Below are positions 27,641 to 36,082 of a DNA stretch of 50,864 nt, in pieces. The stretch's first letter is position 1; each line of letters begins with the position of its first letter. The stretch is from NCBI RefSeq assembly GCF_001636695.1, contig NZ_LGEL01000039.1, forward strand, positions 1 through 50,864, read 5' to 3'. Under the pieces are notes generated by a model, which had not been told where the DNA came from, ran no database searches, and was given only the letters and a program-made list of their open reading frames with translations. Both the position numbers and the translations under genes were made by a program. This DNA comes from Pedobacter panaciterrae. Lineage in GTDB: Bacteria > Bacteroidota > Bacteroidia > Sphingobacteriales > Sphingobacteriaceae.

Positions 27641-28654
27641 ATGAGAATAAGGAAAAATGCGGTGATTACCGCGGTTGGGGGTTATGTTCCGGACACTATT
27701 TTAAGTAACCATGACCTTGAAAAGATGGTAGATACCAATAACGAGTGGATTGTTGCAAGAACCGGGATAAAGGAGAGAAGAATAGTAAACGATCCAAATA
27801 TTGCTACATCGGACATGGCTACTTATGCCTTGAATAGATTAATGGAAGATGGAAATGTAGATCCAGATGAAATTGATTGTGTAATTGTCTCTACTTCAAC
27901 ACCAGATTACGTAATGGTATCAACCGGGAGTATGGTTTGTGAAAAGGCAGGTCTAAAAAATGCATGGGGTATTGATACAAACGCGGCTTGCAGTGGTTTT
28001 TTATATGCACTAACTCTTGGTGCAAGTATGATTGAAAGTGGTCGTTGTAAAAAAGTAGTTGTTATTGGTGCTGATAAAAATAGTTCAATAATAAATTATG
28101 CCGACCGTAATACTTGTATTCTTTTTGGTGACGGTGCCGGAGCTGTTTTACTAGAGCAAACTGAAGAACCTGTGGGTTTAATGGATAGCTACTTTAGAAC
28201 TGATGGTACTGGTAAAGAGAATCTGATTGTTACTGCGGGAGGATCTAAATTCCCTGCATCTCAACAAACACTTGATGATAAATTACATTATGTACGTCAG
28301 GATGGTCGCGTTGTATTTAAGGCTGCGATACAAGGCATGACAGATACTTGTAATAAGGTGTTAAAGTCTAATGACCTTGAGAGTTCACAAATCAACTATC
28401 TGATTCCTCATCAGGCTAATTTAAGAATCATTCAGTCTGTTGGCGATTATCTTGGACTATCTGAAGATCAGGTTAAGGTTAATATTGACAGATATGGAAA
28501 TACCACCGCTGCAACTATTCCTTTGTGTTTGTGGGACTTTAAAGATGATTTTAAATATGGCGACAAATTGATTTTAACAGCATTTGGTGCTGGATTTTCA
28601 TGGGGTGCAACTTATTTAAAATGGGGTAACCTTAGAAATAAACAATCAAATTAA
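27641..28654 (+). CDS. fabH: 3-oxoacyl-ACP synthase III (KAS III)
   Basis: Cytoplasmic thiolase-fold enzyme that starts fatty-acid synthesis by condensing an acyl-CoA primer with malonyl-ACP. The catalytic triad is intact: Cys117 in TNAACSGFLYAL, His257 in IPHQANLRI, Asn287 in DRYGNTTAATIPL. The length of 337 residues is normal. Its stop codon shares one base with the start of the acyl-CoA thioesterase gene, so the two are translationally coupled. It lies outside the usual plsX-rpmF cluster as far as is visible, so it may be one of several FabH paralogues, as is common in Bacteroidota that make branched-chain fatty acids. Confidence 0.9.
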   Translation: MRIRKNAVITAVGGYVPDTILSNHDLEKMVDTNNEWIVARTGIKERRIVNDPNIATSDMATYALNRLMEDGNVDPDEIDCVIVSTSTPDYVMVSTGSMVCEKAGLKNAWGIDTNAACSGFLYALTLGASMIESGRCKKVVVIGADKNSSIINYADRNTCILFGDGAGAVLLEQTEEPVGLMDSYFRTDGTGKENLIVTAGGSKFPASQQTLDDKLHYVRQDGRVVFKAAIQGMTDTCNKVLKSNDLESSQINYLIPHQANLRIIQSVGDYLGLSEDQVKVNIDRYGNTTAATIPLCLWDFKDDFKYGDKLILTAFGAGFSWGATYLKWGNLRNKQSN

Positions 28655-29040
28655 TGACATTAGAAGATAAAATTACGGCTTCGGAGACTAGAATTTTCAA
28701 AGCTGTTTTTCCCAATACAACCAATCATTACGATACCTTATTCGGTGGTACTGCAATGCATATGATGGATGAGGTGGCTTTTATTACCGCTACCCGTTTT
28801 AGCAGACAAATTATGGTAACTGTAAGTAGTGACAGGATAGATTTTAAGAAACCAATTCCAGCGGGCACAATTGTGGAACTGGTTGGCCGGGTAAGTCATA
28901 TCGGTAATACAAGTCTTAAGGTGAGTGTAGAGATTTTTATTGAGCAGATGTATTCTTATCATAGAGAAAGGGCAGTAACCGGAGAGTTTTCGTTTGTTGC
29001 TATTGACGAGAATAAAAAACCAACCTCAATATTAAAGTAG
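28654..29040 (+). CDS. Hot-dog-fold acyl-CoA thioesterase
   Basis: A 128-residue single hot-dog domain of the YciA/BFIT-type acyl-CoA thioesterases (4HBT). Diagnostic segments are FPNTTNHYDTLFGGTAMHMM and DEVAFITATRF, then DRIDFKKPIPAGTIVELVGR and IGNTSLKVSVEIF. The Asn-His and Asp of the first segments form the active site in this family. The start ATG overlaps the fabH stop by one base, which links it to acyl-chain homeostasis. A short inverted repeat follows the stop at once. Confidence 0.9.
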   Translation: MTLEDKITASETRIFKAVFPNTTNHYDTLFGGTAMHMMDEVAFITATRFSRQIMVTVSSDRIDFKKPIPAGTIVELVGRVSHIGNTSLKVSVEIFIEQMYSYHRERAVTGEFSFVAIDENKKPTSILK

Positions 29041-29060
29041 ATAAATGAATCGTCATTTAT
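29041..29060. promoter_or_regulatory. 8-bp inverted repeat, possible operator
   Basis: ATAAATGA-ATCG-TCATTTAT is a perfect 8-bp palindrome with a 4-base centre directly after the thioesterase stop. It ends 6 bases before the -7 box at 29067, occupying the -15 to -35 region of that promoter. No T-run follows, so an operator is more likely than a terminator. The regulator is unknown. Confidence 0.45.
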
Positions 29061-29066
29061 GATGCT

Positions 29067-29074
29067 TACATTTG
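29067..29074 (+). promoter_or_regulatory. Promoter -7 box for the CNGKC/SCO operon
   Basis: TACATTTG is an exact TAnnTTTG match, 7 bases before the ATG at 29082, so the mRNA would be nearly leaderless. The palindrome at 29041-29060 covers its upstream region. Confidence 0.45.
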
Positions 29075-29081
29075 TCGCGGA

Positions 29082-29453
29082 ATGCTATTAAAACCCGTAA
29101 CCATATTACTTTTGTTTAGTTTGCTCACTGCAAATTGTTCGAATTTATTTGTGTTTATGGGTTTCGAAGCAAATCAAAAATATATTGCTGCGGAACTCTG
29201 TGAAAATAGAGACAAGCCTGAAATGCATTGCAATGGCAAGTGCTATTTAATGAAAAAATTAAAACAGGCACAAGATAAAGAGCAAAAGCAAGAGAGGCAG
29301 TCGCAAAAACCACAAATACAAGATGCTTTAATTGTAAAACCGCTGATTTTTAAGCAATATTCATTAGCGGAAATAAAATTCCATATTCCTTTTTCTACGG
29401 GAATACCTCAAAGTATTAAGAATTCTGTATTTCATCCGCCACAGGTAAATTAA
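29082..29453 (+). CDS. Small exported CNGKC-motif protein
   Basis: A 123-residue protein with an N-terminal hydrophobic helix (MLLKPVTILLLFSLLTANCS) and a cysteine cluster ELCENRDKPEMHCNGKCYL, followed by a Lys/Gln-rich charged coil (about residues 65-90). The spacing C-x8-C-x3-C with an adjacent Met and His would suit copper or haem binding. I know it only as an uncharacterised Bacteroidota family. It heads an operon with a small lipoprotein and an SCO-family copper chaperone, which strengthens the idea of a role in metal handling. That role is inference from residues and context. Confidence 0.72.
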   Translation: MLLKPVTILLLFSLLTANCSNLFVFMGFEANQKYIAAELCENRDKPEMHCNGKCYLMKKLKQAQDKEQKQERQSQKPQIQDALIVKPLIFKQYSLAEIKFHIPFSTGIPQSIKNSVFHPPQVN

Positions 29454-29629
29454 CCTTTCTCTTCAAAGACTGGAATAAATGCGCTGAAGGAGCGCAATGA
29501 TTCCGAGGTCTTTTCTGAGAAGGTAAATTTACAGGAAAACAGGGCGCAGACCGAATTTGGCAGCCAAATGTGGTGCAGGTTTTGGGTATGAGCCTATTGA
29601 GAATAGTTACAGAAATTAATATTTTAGAA

Positions 29630-30076
29630 ATGAAGAGAATAATTTTTATCGCCTTTATAGTGATAATCGCAGCTGCATGCACGCAGCAGAATAAAGATAC
29701 AACAGATTACAAGGCTGTTCGGGATGAAGTAATGAAGTTTCATGATGTAGTAATGGGTGATCATAGTACACTTGTAAATAATCAGATGAAGCTGGATACT
29801 TTGTTGAAGAACCTTAGTGGATTAAAAATTAAGTTTCCTGATGTTGATACTTTAAAAGAAAAGCAAGCTATTACGGAAATGCTAAAGAATTTGAGTAAGG
29901 CGGAAGATGAGATGAATGATTGGATGCACAAATTTGAACCTGATGTAACCGGAAAATCGAATGAAGTTGCAGTTCAATATTTTAAAGATGAAAGGAAGAA
30001 AATTGAGGTCATCGATAGCTTGTATAAACAGGAAATCAAATTGTCTGATGATTATCTGAGCAAATTTAAGAAATGA
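29630..30076 (+). CDS. Small helical lipoprotein
   Basis: A 148-residue lipoprotein: MKRIIFIAFIVIIAAACTQQ has a clear lipobox (Cys17), and this decides the start at 29630 over a longer frame from 29570. The mature protein is almost all charged helix (DEVMKFHDVVMGDHSTLVNN), with repeated His and Met that could contact a metal, though no fixed motif is visible. Similar Bacteroidota proteins carry the uninformative label 'viral A-type inclusion protein'. Its stop overlaps the SCO start by four bases (ATGA), so it is coupled to that chaperone. Function unknown, probably in the same periplasmic pathway. Confidence 0.75.
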   Translation: MKRIIFIAFIVIIAAACTQQNKDTTDYKAVRDEVMKFHDVVMGDHSTLVNNQMKLDTLLKNLSGLKIKFPDVDTLKEKQAITEMLKNLSKAEDEMNDWMHKFEPDVTGKSNEVAVQYFKDERKKIEVIDSLYKQEIKLSDDYLSKFKK

Positions 30077-30714
30077 TGAGGAATTTGCTTTTGATAACTT
30101 TGGCAGTTGGGCTGATTGCTTCGGGTTGTAAGAACGAAACTAAGCGATTACCTTTTTTACAAATGGAAATCTCCGAAAAGGTAGTCGACGGAAAAAAAGT
30201 TCCAGATACTGCATTCAGAACAATACCGTCATTTAAGTTTTTTAATCAGGATAGTGCTGTTGTAACCCAAAAGGATTTTGATGGAACGATTTACGTTGCC
30301 GATTTCTTTTTTACTTCCTGCCCTACAATTTGCCCAATCATGCATCGTAATTTGTTTAAAATTTACAAGAAATACGAAGGAAATCCCGAAGTAAAACTGG
30401 CTTCTCATACTATCGATGTAAAGTATGATATTCCTTCAAGAATGAAAGCATATGCCGATAAACTTGGCGTTAAGGGGACACAATGGGAATACTTATGGGG
30501 ATCAAGGGACGAAATCTATACGCTAGCCGAAAAAAGTTATCTAGCCGCTGCACAAGAAGATAAAGCTGCACCAGGTGGTTTTGTACACGGCGGATACCTG
30601 ACGCTTGTAGATAAAGATAAACGCATCAGAGGTGTTTACGACGGGACCGATGATGCCGATGTAAAGAAGCTCATGGGAGATATGGATATCTTATTAAGTG
30701 AGTATAAAAAATAG
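30073..30714 (+). CDS. SCO1/SenC-family copper chaperone lipoprotein (second copy)
   Basis: A 213-residue lipoprotein (MMRNLLLITLAVGLIASGCK, Cys19) with the SCO thioredoxin fold. Copper ligands intact: FTSCPTICPIMHRN (CXXXC) and the distal His in SHTIDVKYD. It overlaps the preceding lipoprotein gene by ATGA; a second ATG at 30076 is an alternative start. It shares long motif runs with the reverse-strand SCO at 26657, so the two are paralogues. A strong terminator follows at 30741. Having two SCO copies suggests separate target oxidases or separate copper-insertion and thiol-reduction duties. Confidence 0.91.
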   Translation: MMRNLLLITLAVGLIASGCKNETKRLPFLQMEISEKVVDGKKVPDTAFRTIPSFKFFNQDSAVVTQKDFDGTIYVADFFFTSCPTICPIMHRNLFKIYKKYEGNPEVKLASHTIDVKYDIPSRMKAYADKLGVKGTQWEYLWGSRDEIYTLAEKSYLAAAQEDKAAPGGFVHGGYLTLVDKDKRIRGVYDGTDDADVKKLMGDMDILLSEYKK

Positions 30715-30740
30715 CGTATTTCTGAATTTATGTTTATTTT

Positions 30741-30774
30741 GTTAAGGCTGGATATTCACTAGCCTTAACTTTTT
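30741..30774 (+). terminator. Rho-independent terminator of the SCO operon
   Basis: A perfect 9-bp stem GTTAAGGCT/AGCCTTAAC (30741-30749 with 30761-30769), an 11-base loop and five T residues, 27 bases after the SCO stop. A tract of T residues also precedes the stem. Confidence 0.85.
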
Positions 30775-30808
30775 ATAAACCAACATCTAACTTAAAATGT
30801 TATTTATA

Positions 30809-30816
30809 TAGTTTTG
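30809..30816 (+). promoter_or_regulatory. Promoter -7 box for the zinc metallopeptidase
   Basis: TAGTTTTG matches TAnnTTTG exactly, lies after the terminator and 29 bases before the ATG at 30846. No good -33 element is visible. Confidence 0.4.
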
Positions 30817-30845
30817 ATTTATTAACCAAACAAAAAAATAGGAGT

Positions 30846-31544
30846 ATGGGATTAATGGGGTATTATCTGATTGCCGGAATTATGTTTGTTGTAGGTCTTA
30901 TTGTAAGCAACAGACTCAAAAGTAAGTTTAAGGAATATAGTGAGATCGGACTTGCAAATGGTATGAGTGGTAAAGAAATAGCAGAAAGAATGCTTTCCGA
31001 CAATGGGATTTATAATGTTAGTGTGATATCTACCCCAGGGCATTTAAGTGATCACTATAATCCTGAAGATAGAACGGTAAATCTGAGCCCCGATGTTTAT
31101 GAGGGCAGGAGCATTTCTGCTGCTGCTGTAGCAGCTCATGAATGTGGTCATGCTGTTCAGCATGCTACTGCCTATAGCATGCTGACTTTTAGAAGTGCTA
31201 TTGTCCCTTTTGTTAATATCAGTACCCAACTTTCCCAATGGATAATACTTGCAGGACTAGGTTTTTTAATTGGCAGCGCTAACCCTACGGTTTTGCTTGT
31301 GGGAATCTTCTTGTTTGCCATCACCACACTCTTTACAATCATTACGCTTCCTGTTGAATATGACGCGAGTAACCGTGCATTAAAATGGCTTGAAAATAAT
31401 CATATTACTACGCCATATGAGCATGATAAGGCTGCAGATGCATTAAAATGGGCAGCCAGAACCTATGTTGTGGCTGCAATAAGTTCAATTGCTACCTTAC
31501 TTTATTATATTTTACTTTTTGTGAATAGCAGAGACAGGAATTAA
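30846..31544 (+). CDS. Membrane zinc metallopeptidase, YugP family
   Basis: A 232-residue integral membrane peptidase. An N-terminal helix (about residues 2-18, GYYLIAGIMFVVGLIV) is followed by a catalytic zinc motif in AVAAHECGHAVQHATAY (HECGH, an HExxH site) and by three further hydrophobic helices (about 125-145, 147-170 and 205-226). The order one helix, HExxH, helices is that of the YugP/Zn_peptidase_2 family, whose substrates are mostly unknown. It has its own promoter and converges with the GT61 gene, with 7 bases between stops. Confidence 0.9.
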   Translation: MGLMGYYLIAGIMFVVGLIVSNRLKSKFKEYSEIGLANGMSGKEIAERMLSDNGIYNVSVISTPGHLSDHYNPEDRTVNLSPDVYEGRSISAAAVAAHECGHAVQHATAYSMLTFRSAIVPFVNISTQLSQWIILAGLGFLIGSANPTVLLVGIFLFAITTLFTIITLPVEYDASNRALKWLENNHITTPYEHDKAADALKWAARTYVVAAISSIATLLYYILLFVNSRDRN

Positions 31545-31551
31545 CGTTTGT

Positions 31552-32553
31552 TTATGAAGATAAGTACATTTCAATTGTTTCCTTGAGCTGTTCAATATTT
31601 ACATTTATGTTTACATCAAATGTATCTTCTTTATCTCCCTTATTCAATAAGTAGTAATAATTGTGATCCAGTGCCGATGCAAGTGCATAAAAACAATTAT
31701 TTTGTGAATCATTTTCATTTCTGAATTCAAGCACATGTGCTCCTCTTTGCATGAACAGCATGTTCGTTAATCCGGCTCCGTGCAGACCAATTAATGATTT
31801 AGCTTGCGACATAATGGCAACCTGTTCATTAAAATCATAATCTTCAAAGCAATGGATCTCATAGTTGTATTTTTTTAAAAGATCTATTACTTCATTTTCA
31901 TTTATAATCTTTCTTCTGTTTGCTTTTGCTCTGCTTATATATATCAACCGGTCGGGATTTAATTGCAAGTTCTTTATAAAACTTTCCCTTAGGTTATTGA
32001 TGATCTCACTATTGTAATTACCCGTAGGTGCCGTATGTGTTATAGTAAGCAATTTGCTAACCTTCAGTCTTTTTTTGGGACCGTAATAAATTGCTTTGTA
32101 GCCAAGCAGATCCAGGGATTGTTGTACGTAAGGTCTTGTTTTAAAAAATAAGGGAAGAATAACATGATATTCCTTATTGAATAATTCCGACTGAGCTATA
32201 GTTATAAGGCGAGGCAGGGCATCAGTAATCCAATGGAAATATTCTGAACTCCATTCATCAGTAATCCATAATCCTTTATTAATATGCTCACTTCCACGGA
32301 TTAACCATCGCAGTCTTTTGGTTAAGTACGTTTTGGATTTCTTTTGAATATGAGTGAAAGTTGGATAAAACTTGAAATTCTTTAATTGAAATATTACATC
32401 TTTAAGAATAGTTATATCATCCAGCTGCTGTAAAATAGGTTGTTTTATGTCAATAGAAAATGCTTGCTGAAAGAGTTTAACGTCTTTGTCTTGCAGGTTT
32501 AATGGTTTTTTTCTGAGCTCTTTTATTGTATTACTGAGAGTGCTGGGCTTCAT
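31552..32553 (-). CDS. GT61-type glycosyltransferase (DUF563)
   Basis: Probable glycosyltransferase of the GT61/DUF563 group. The family's hallmark segments are present: WSSEYFHWITDALPRL early, LIYISRAKANRRKIINE in the middle, and SLIGLHGAGLTNMLFMQRGA near the C-terminus, where the His-Gly-Ala loop binds the nucleotide sugar. I start at MKPSTLSN (32553, 333 residues), because the 23 upstream residues of the longer frame are not family-like. It is a single gene between a peptidase and an oxidoreductase, with no other envelope-polysaccharide genes near, so the acceptor is unknown. Confidence 0.83.
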   Translation of the reverse strand: MKPSTLSNTIKELRKKPLNLQDKDVKLFQQAFSIDIKQPILQQLDDITILKDVIFQLKNFKFYPTFTHIQKKSKTYLTKRLRWLIRGSEHINKGLWITDEWSSEYFHWITDALPRLITIAQSELFNKEYHVILPLFFKTRPYVQQSLDLLGYKAIYYGPKKRLKVSKLLTITHTAPTGNYNSEIINNLRESFIKNLQLNPDRLIYISRAKANRRKIINENEVIDLLKKYNYEIHCFEDYDFNEQVAIMSQAKSLIGLHGAGLTNMLFMQRGAHVLEFRNENDSQNNCFYALASALDHNYYYLLNKGDKEDTFDVNINVNIEQLKETIEMYLSS

Positions 32554-32780
32554 ATGAAAGTCTGGGGCTTTTTTAACTAAAGAATAAGGCCCAATATGAC
32601 AATTACCAGGCCAAGCGGTCATTCAAAAAGTCAATGTAACGTAACAAATACATAATGGTGTTTTAATGCTGTTCTTTGTATATTTCAGCAGTTTTGACAC
32701 AGCTAATAATGGATGCCATCTAACCTTTTGTCATAAAAGATTAGAAAGCCTGATTTAAGAGTACACTATAACCAAATATA

Positions 32781-34202
32781 ATGACAGTGAAAAAATCTAA
32801 CACAAATGATGTTTCGAGAAGAAACTTTATTAAAACCGCTTCTGTAGTTGCAGGAAGTTTTATGATTGTACCCCGCCATGTGCTTGGCCGCGGCTTTATT
32901 GCTCCCAGTGATAAGCTTAATATTGCTGGCATAGGAGTTGGCGGTAAGGGCGAAAGTGACCTTAGTGAATTCTCTAAAAACCCAAGGGTCAATATCGTCG
33001 GTTTATGCGATGTGGATGACCGCCAGGCCGTTAAATCACGCAGCCGCTTTCCTAAGGCCAAATACTATAAGGATTTTAGAGAAATGCTGGACAAAGAAAA
33101 GAACAATATCGATGCATGTTCTATTTCTACTCCCGATCATATCCATGCAATTGCTACGATAACTGCTATGCAGTTGGGTAAACATGTGTATACCCAAAAA
33201 CCTTTAACGCATGATATCTATGAAGCCCGTTTATTAGCTAATGCTGCCAAACGCTATAAGGTGGTAACACAAATGGGTAACCAGGGTGGTTCCAGCAATG
33301 GCGTTCGTCAGGCCATGGAGATACACAACGCCGGATTATTGGGAGATGTTCATACCGTACAGGTTTGGACTAACAGACCAATATGGCCACAGGGACTACC
33401 AACTCCGACAGGTAAGTTTGAAGTTCCTAAAGAAGTAGATTGGGACCTATGGTTAGGTCCTGCGAAGGACAGAGATTACAATCCTGCTTATATGCCCTGG
33501 AACTGGCGTGGGTTTAACGCTTTTGGGACCGGCGCATTGGGAGATATGGCCTGTCATATGATGGATCCGGTATTCCGTTTACTGCCAATTGATTTCCCTA
33601 CAGAGGTAGAGTGCAGTATTCCAACCAGCTGGAATCCTGATGGTAAAGAGGCAAAATATCCTGAAGGATTTCCTGCAGCTTCAATTATACATTTGAAATA
33701 TCCACGTAAAGACAATAAGGGGACTATAGATGTATCCTGGTACGATGGCGGTTTGTTACCAAAACTACCCGACGAATTGTTGCCTGGCGAGGCTTTTGGT
33801 GCAAGTGATGGCGGTGCGCTTTTTATTGGTACAAAAAGTAAAATGATTGTGGATTGTTATGGAGAAAATCCTCGTTTGTTGCCATCAAAGCTAATGAAAA
33901 CAACTACTATGCCTAAACAAACCATTGCTCGTGTACCTGAAGGGCATTATCAGCAATGGGTAAATGCTTGTATTGAAGGCTATGGTAAAAATCAAACGAG
34001 TTCAAATTTTGAGTATGCCGGTCCATTTACGGAAAGTATCCTGATTGGTAATCTTGCCATCAGAAGCTGGAATATAGAAGGTAATGCAGGAAGAAAAAGA
34101 CTGCTTTGGAATGCGAAGGATATGAAAATTACTAATTTTGATGAAGCAAACCAGTTTGTAAAGCTACCGCGTAAACAAGGTTGGGAATTACCTAATATTT
34201 AA
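32781..34202 (+). CDS. Tat-exported Gfo/Idh/MocA-family oxidoreductase
   Basis: A 473-residue NAD(P)-dependent sugar oxidoreductase with a twin-arginine export signal (SRRNFIKTASVVAGSFMIVP). Residues about 45-170 are the Rossmann domain (LNIAGIGVGGKGESDL, then CSISTPDHIHAIATITAMQL). The catalytic lysine motif is QKP (YTQKPLTHDIYEA) in place of EKP, as in many periplasmic Bacteroidota members. The C-terminal domain includes WRGFNAFGTGALGDMACHMM. Export with a bound cofactor is typical. The DUF1080 gene follows after 89 bases; the two match the 3-keto-glycoside route, in which such an oxidoreductase makes or reduces a 3-keto sugar and DUF1080 cleaves the bond. Confidence 0.92.
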   Translation: MTVKKSNTNDVSRRNFIKTASVVAGSFMIVPRHVLGRGFIAPSDKLNIAGIGVGGKGESDLSEFSKNPRVNIVGLCDVDDRQAVKSRSRFPKAKYYKDFREMLDKEKNNIDACSISTPDHIHAIATITAMQLGKHVYTQKPLTHDIYEARLLANAAKRYKVVTQMGNQGGSSNGVRQAMEIHNAGLLGDVHTVQVWTNRPIWPQGLPTPTGKFEVPKEVDWDLWLGPAKDRDYNPAYMPWNWRGFNAFGTGALGDMACHMMDPVFRLLPIDFPTEVECSIPTSWNPDGKEAKYPEGFPAASIIHLKYPRKDNKGTIDVSWYDGGLLPKLPDELLPGEAFGASDGGALFIGTKSKMIVDCYGENPRLLPSKLMKTTTMPKQTIARVPEGHYQQWVNACIEGYGKNQTSSNFEYAGPFTESILIGNLAIRSWNIEGNAGRKRLLWNAKDMKITNFDEANQFVKLPRKQGWELPNI

Positions 34203-34210
34203 TAATTAAC

Positions 34211-34249
34211 TTAACGGTTGCATCATACTTTATGAAAAGCAGCCGTTAA
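34211..34249 (+). promoter_or_regulatory. Intra-operon hairpin between oxidoreductase and DUF1080 genes
   Basis: TTAACGGTTGC (34211-34221) pairs with GCAGCCGTTAA (34239-34249) through an 11-bp stem with one G-T wobble and a 17-base loop. No T-run follows, so it may lower expression of the second gene or protect an mRNA end instead of terminating. Confidence 0.4.
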
Positions 34250-34291
34250 ATCTTAAAAATACATTTATATTAAACCTAAAATTATACGACA

Positions 34292-34930
34292 ATGAAAAAA
34301 TTCCTTGTATTCTGTTCTATTCCTCTTTTTTTGTTGTCATGCTCCAGCGTAAAAAATCAGAAATCAGATGGCTGGATTAGTTTGTTTGACGGCAAGACTT
34401 TTACCGGTTGGAAAAAGAATCAAAACCCTGAAACATTTACCATAGAGAATGGAACTATAAAAGTAGCCGGCCCCGTTTCCCACTTATTTTATGATGGTCC
34501 TGTAAGTGATCATAAATTCAAGAACTTTGAATTTAAAGCACAGGTAATGACTAAGCCTGGCGCAAATTCAGGAATTTATTTCCATACTGCTTTCCAGCAG
34601 GAGGGCTTTCCGGGCAAGGGCTACGAAGTTCAGGTAAACAACTCACACAGTGATTGGCGTAGAACAGGAAGCTTGTATGCAGTTCAGGATGTAAAAGAAA
34701 CTTATGTGAAAGACAACGAATGGTATGAAGAATATATCATGGTTAAAGATAAAAACGTTACCATTAAAATAAATGGTAAAACAGTTGTAGAATATACCGA
34801 GCCAGAGAATGTAGGAAAGGAAAATATTGGCGGAAGAGCTATTTCTGATGGTACTTTTGCATTACAGGGACATGATCCTGGTAGTGTAATCTATTATAAA
34901 GACATTAAGGTTAGGCCATTACCTAACTAA
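34292..34930 (+). CDS. DUF1080 lipoprotein, 3-keto-disaccharide hydrolase family
   Basis: A 212-residue lipoprotein (MKKFLVFCSIPLFLLSCSS, lipobox Cys17) made of one concanavalin-like beta-sandwich, the DUF1080 fold. Typical segments: WISLFDGKTFTGWKKNQNPE, FEFKAQVMTKPGANSGIYF, then GKGYEVQVNNSH and WYEEYIMVKDKNVTIKINGK. Members characterised in gut Bacteroides hydrolyse 3-keto-glycosides. The preceding exported Gfo/Idh/MocA gene is the usual partner. Signal, fold and pairing are seen; the sugar is not. Confidence 0.9.
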   Translation: MKKFLVFCSIPLFLLSCSSVKNQKSDGWISLFDGKTFTGWKKNQNPETFTIENGTIKVAGPVSHLFYDGPVSDHKFKNFEFKAQVMTKPGANSGIYFHTAFQQEGFPGKGYEVQVNNSHSDWRRTGSLYAVQDVKETYVKDNEWYEEYIMVKDKNVTIKINGKTVVEYTEPENVGKENIGGRAISDGTFALQGHDPGSVIYYKDIKVRPLPN

Positions 34931-34969
34931 TTAAATAGAATTATGAGTAATTTGAAATATGGAGAAAAA

Positions 34970-35968
34970 TTAATTCGTAACGTTTTTCAAAAATTCTAAG
35001 GATCTTTTGAGTGCCAGTTCACCTGCACTGTTATCTAAATTAAATTGGTATTCATGAGGTAATTTAGGGCTGTAATCAGGTTTGAAAAATAGTGTATCAA
35101 CGTTTACATTTAATGTTTTAAGTTTCCTTGCCAAAGCTTTTGATTGAGGAAGTAAGGGGTCATCATTTCCAGCAGAAATAAAGGACGCTGGAAAGTTATC
35201 CGTAACATAATCTATTACTGAAGCGAGTCTGAATTTTTCAGAGGCAAGGAAATCCTTTTTGCCACTATAAGACCACAGTACTGTTTTAATAAATATTCCA
35301 AAACTTCCATTTTGATCAATACTTTGTGCATCATAGGGCCCACAATAAAGTAATAAGCCGGAGAGTTGCTTTTTACTTATTGAAGGGCTTATATTCATCA
35401 AGCGCGCATAGTCAGTGTCTGTAATTACATTCGCCAATTGCGAAACAATATTTGCACCACCAGAATCCCCTGCAAGTATAAACTGGTTAGGGTTTATGTG
35501 CAGTTTTTGTGCATTATTTAATAAATAGGCAAGTGAAGCATTGCTCTGTACTACCGGGATTGGGTATTTTTTTTCCGGGGCTATTGAATAGTCTATGGAT
35601 ACAGCAACATAACCTTGCGCAGCTAATATTTTGCAGTAATTGCTTATATGCGCTTTGTTGCCAGAAATCCATCCTCCTCCATGAACCCATACAATTACAG
35701 GTAGGGTTTTCGAAGATTTCTGCACAATTGATGGGTAGTAAACATCAAGCCTGGCGTCTTTGTCGCTGGTATTGTATTGCAGATCAGGCAGTGAGATGAT
35801 TCCCTGAGGTACATGTTTACTTAAGGCTTCATTTACAGCAAAAGCCTGTTTGTTAAAAGCATACCTGATTATTAAAGCAGAGGGCCACGGTGTAAATTTA
35901 AATGCAAAAAAAGCACAAATTATTATAGCAATTAAGCCCAGACCAATTCTAACCAGTATTTTCTTCAT
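34970..35968 (-). CDS. Alpha/beta hydrolase (HSL/esterase type)
   Basis: A 332-residue hydrolase with one N-terminal transmembrane helix or uncleaved signal (about residues 3-22), so it is membrane-anchored or exported. Oxyanion-hole motif VWVHGGGWISG, nucleophile elbow LAGDSGGANIV (Ser in GDSGG), acid Asp in SAGNDDPLLPQ and His in LPHEYQF complete the triad of the hormone-sensitive-lipase/carboxylesterase group. I start at MKKILVR (35968), because the frame's 13 earlier residues precede the membrane helix. It is divergent from the SNF2 helicase gene. The substrate may be an acyl or aryl ester. Confidence 0.88.
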   Translation of the reverse strand: MKKILVRIGLGLIAIIICAFFAFKFTPWPSALIIRYAFNKQAFAVNEALSKHVPQGIISLPDLQYNTSDKDARLDVYYPSIVQKSSKTLPVIVWVHGGGWISGNKAHISNYCKILAAQGYVAVSIDYSIAPEKKYPIPVVQSNASLAYLLNNAQKLHINPNQFILAGDSGGANIVSQLANVITDTDYARLMNISPSISKKQLSGLLLYCGPYDAQSIDQNGSFGIFIKTVLWSYSGKKDFLASEKFRLASVIDYVTDNFPASFISAGNDDPLLPQSKALARKLKTLNVNVDTLFFKPDYSPKLPHEYQFNLDNSAGELALKRSLEFLKNVTN

Positions 35969-36051
35969 ATCAGAGCATTCCTGACTATAAATATAAAGCT
36001 TTAACAAGCAGAATCAATTCATTAATGACCCAACACGCCTAATTTTATTAT

Positions 36052-36059
36052 TATCTTTA
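36052..36059 (+). promoter_or_regulatory. Possible -7 box for the helicase operon
   Basis: TATCTTTA differs from TAnnTTTG at the last base only and lies 23 bases before the ATG at 36083. It is the best candidate in the divergent gap 35969-36082, but weak. Confidence 0.25.
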
Positions 36060-36082
36060 GCACGTTACTATCACACTACTGA

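Noticed and set aside
27641-29040. Start of an aryl polyene or polyketide biosynthetic cluster
   Set aside because: Only fabH and a thioesterase are present; no ketosynthase chain-length factor, dehydratase or carrier protein genes follow.
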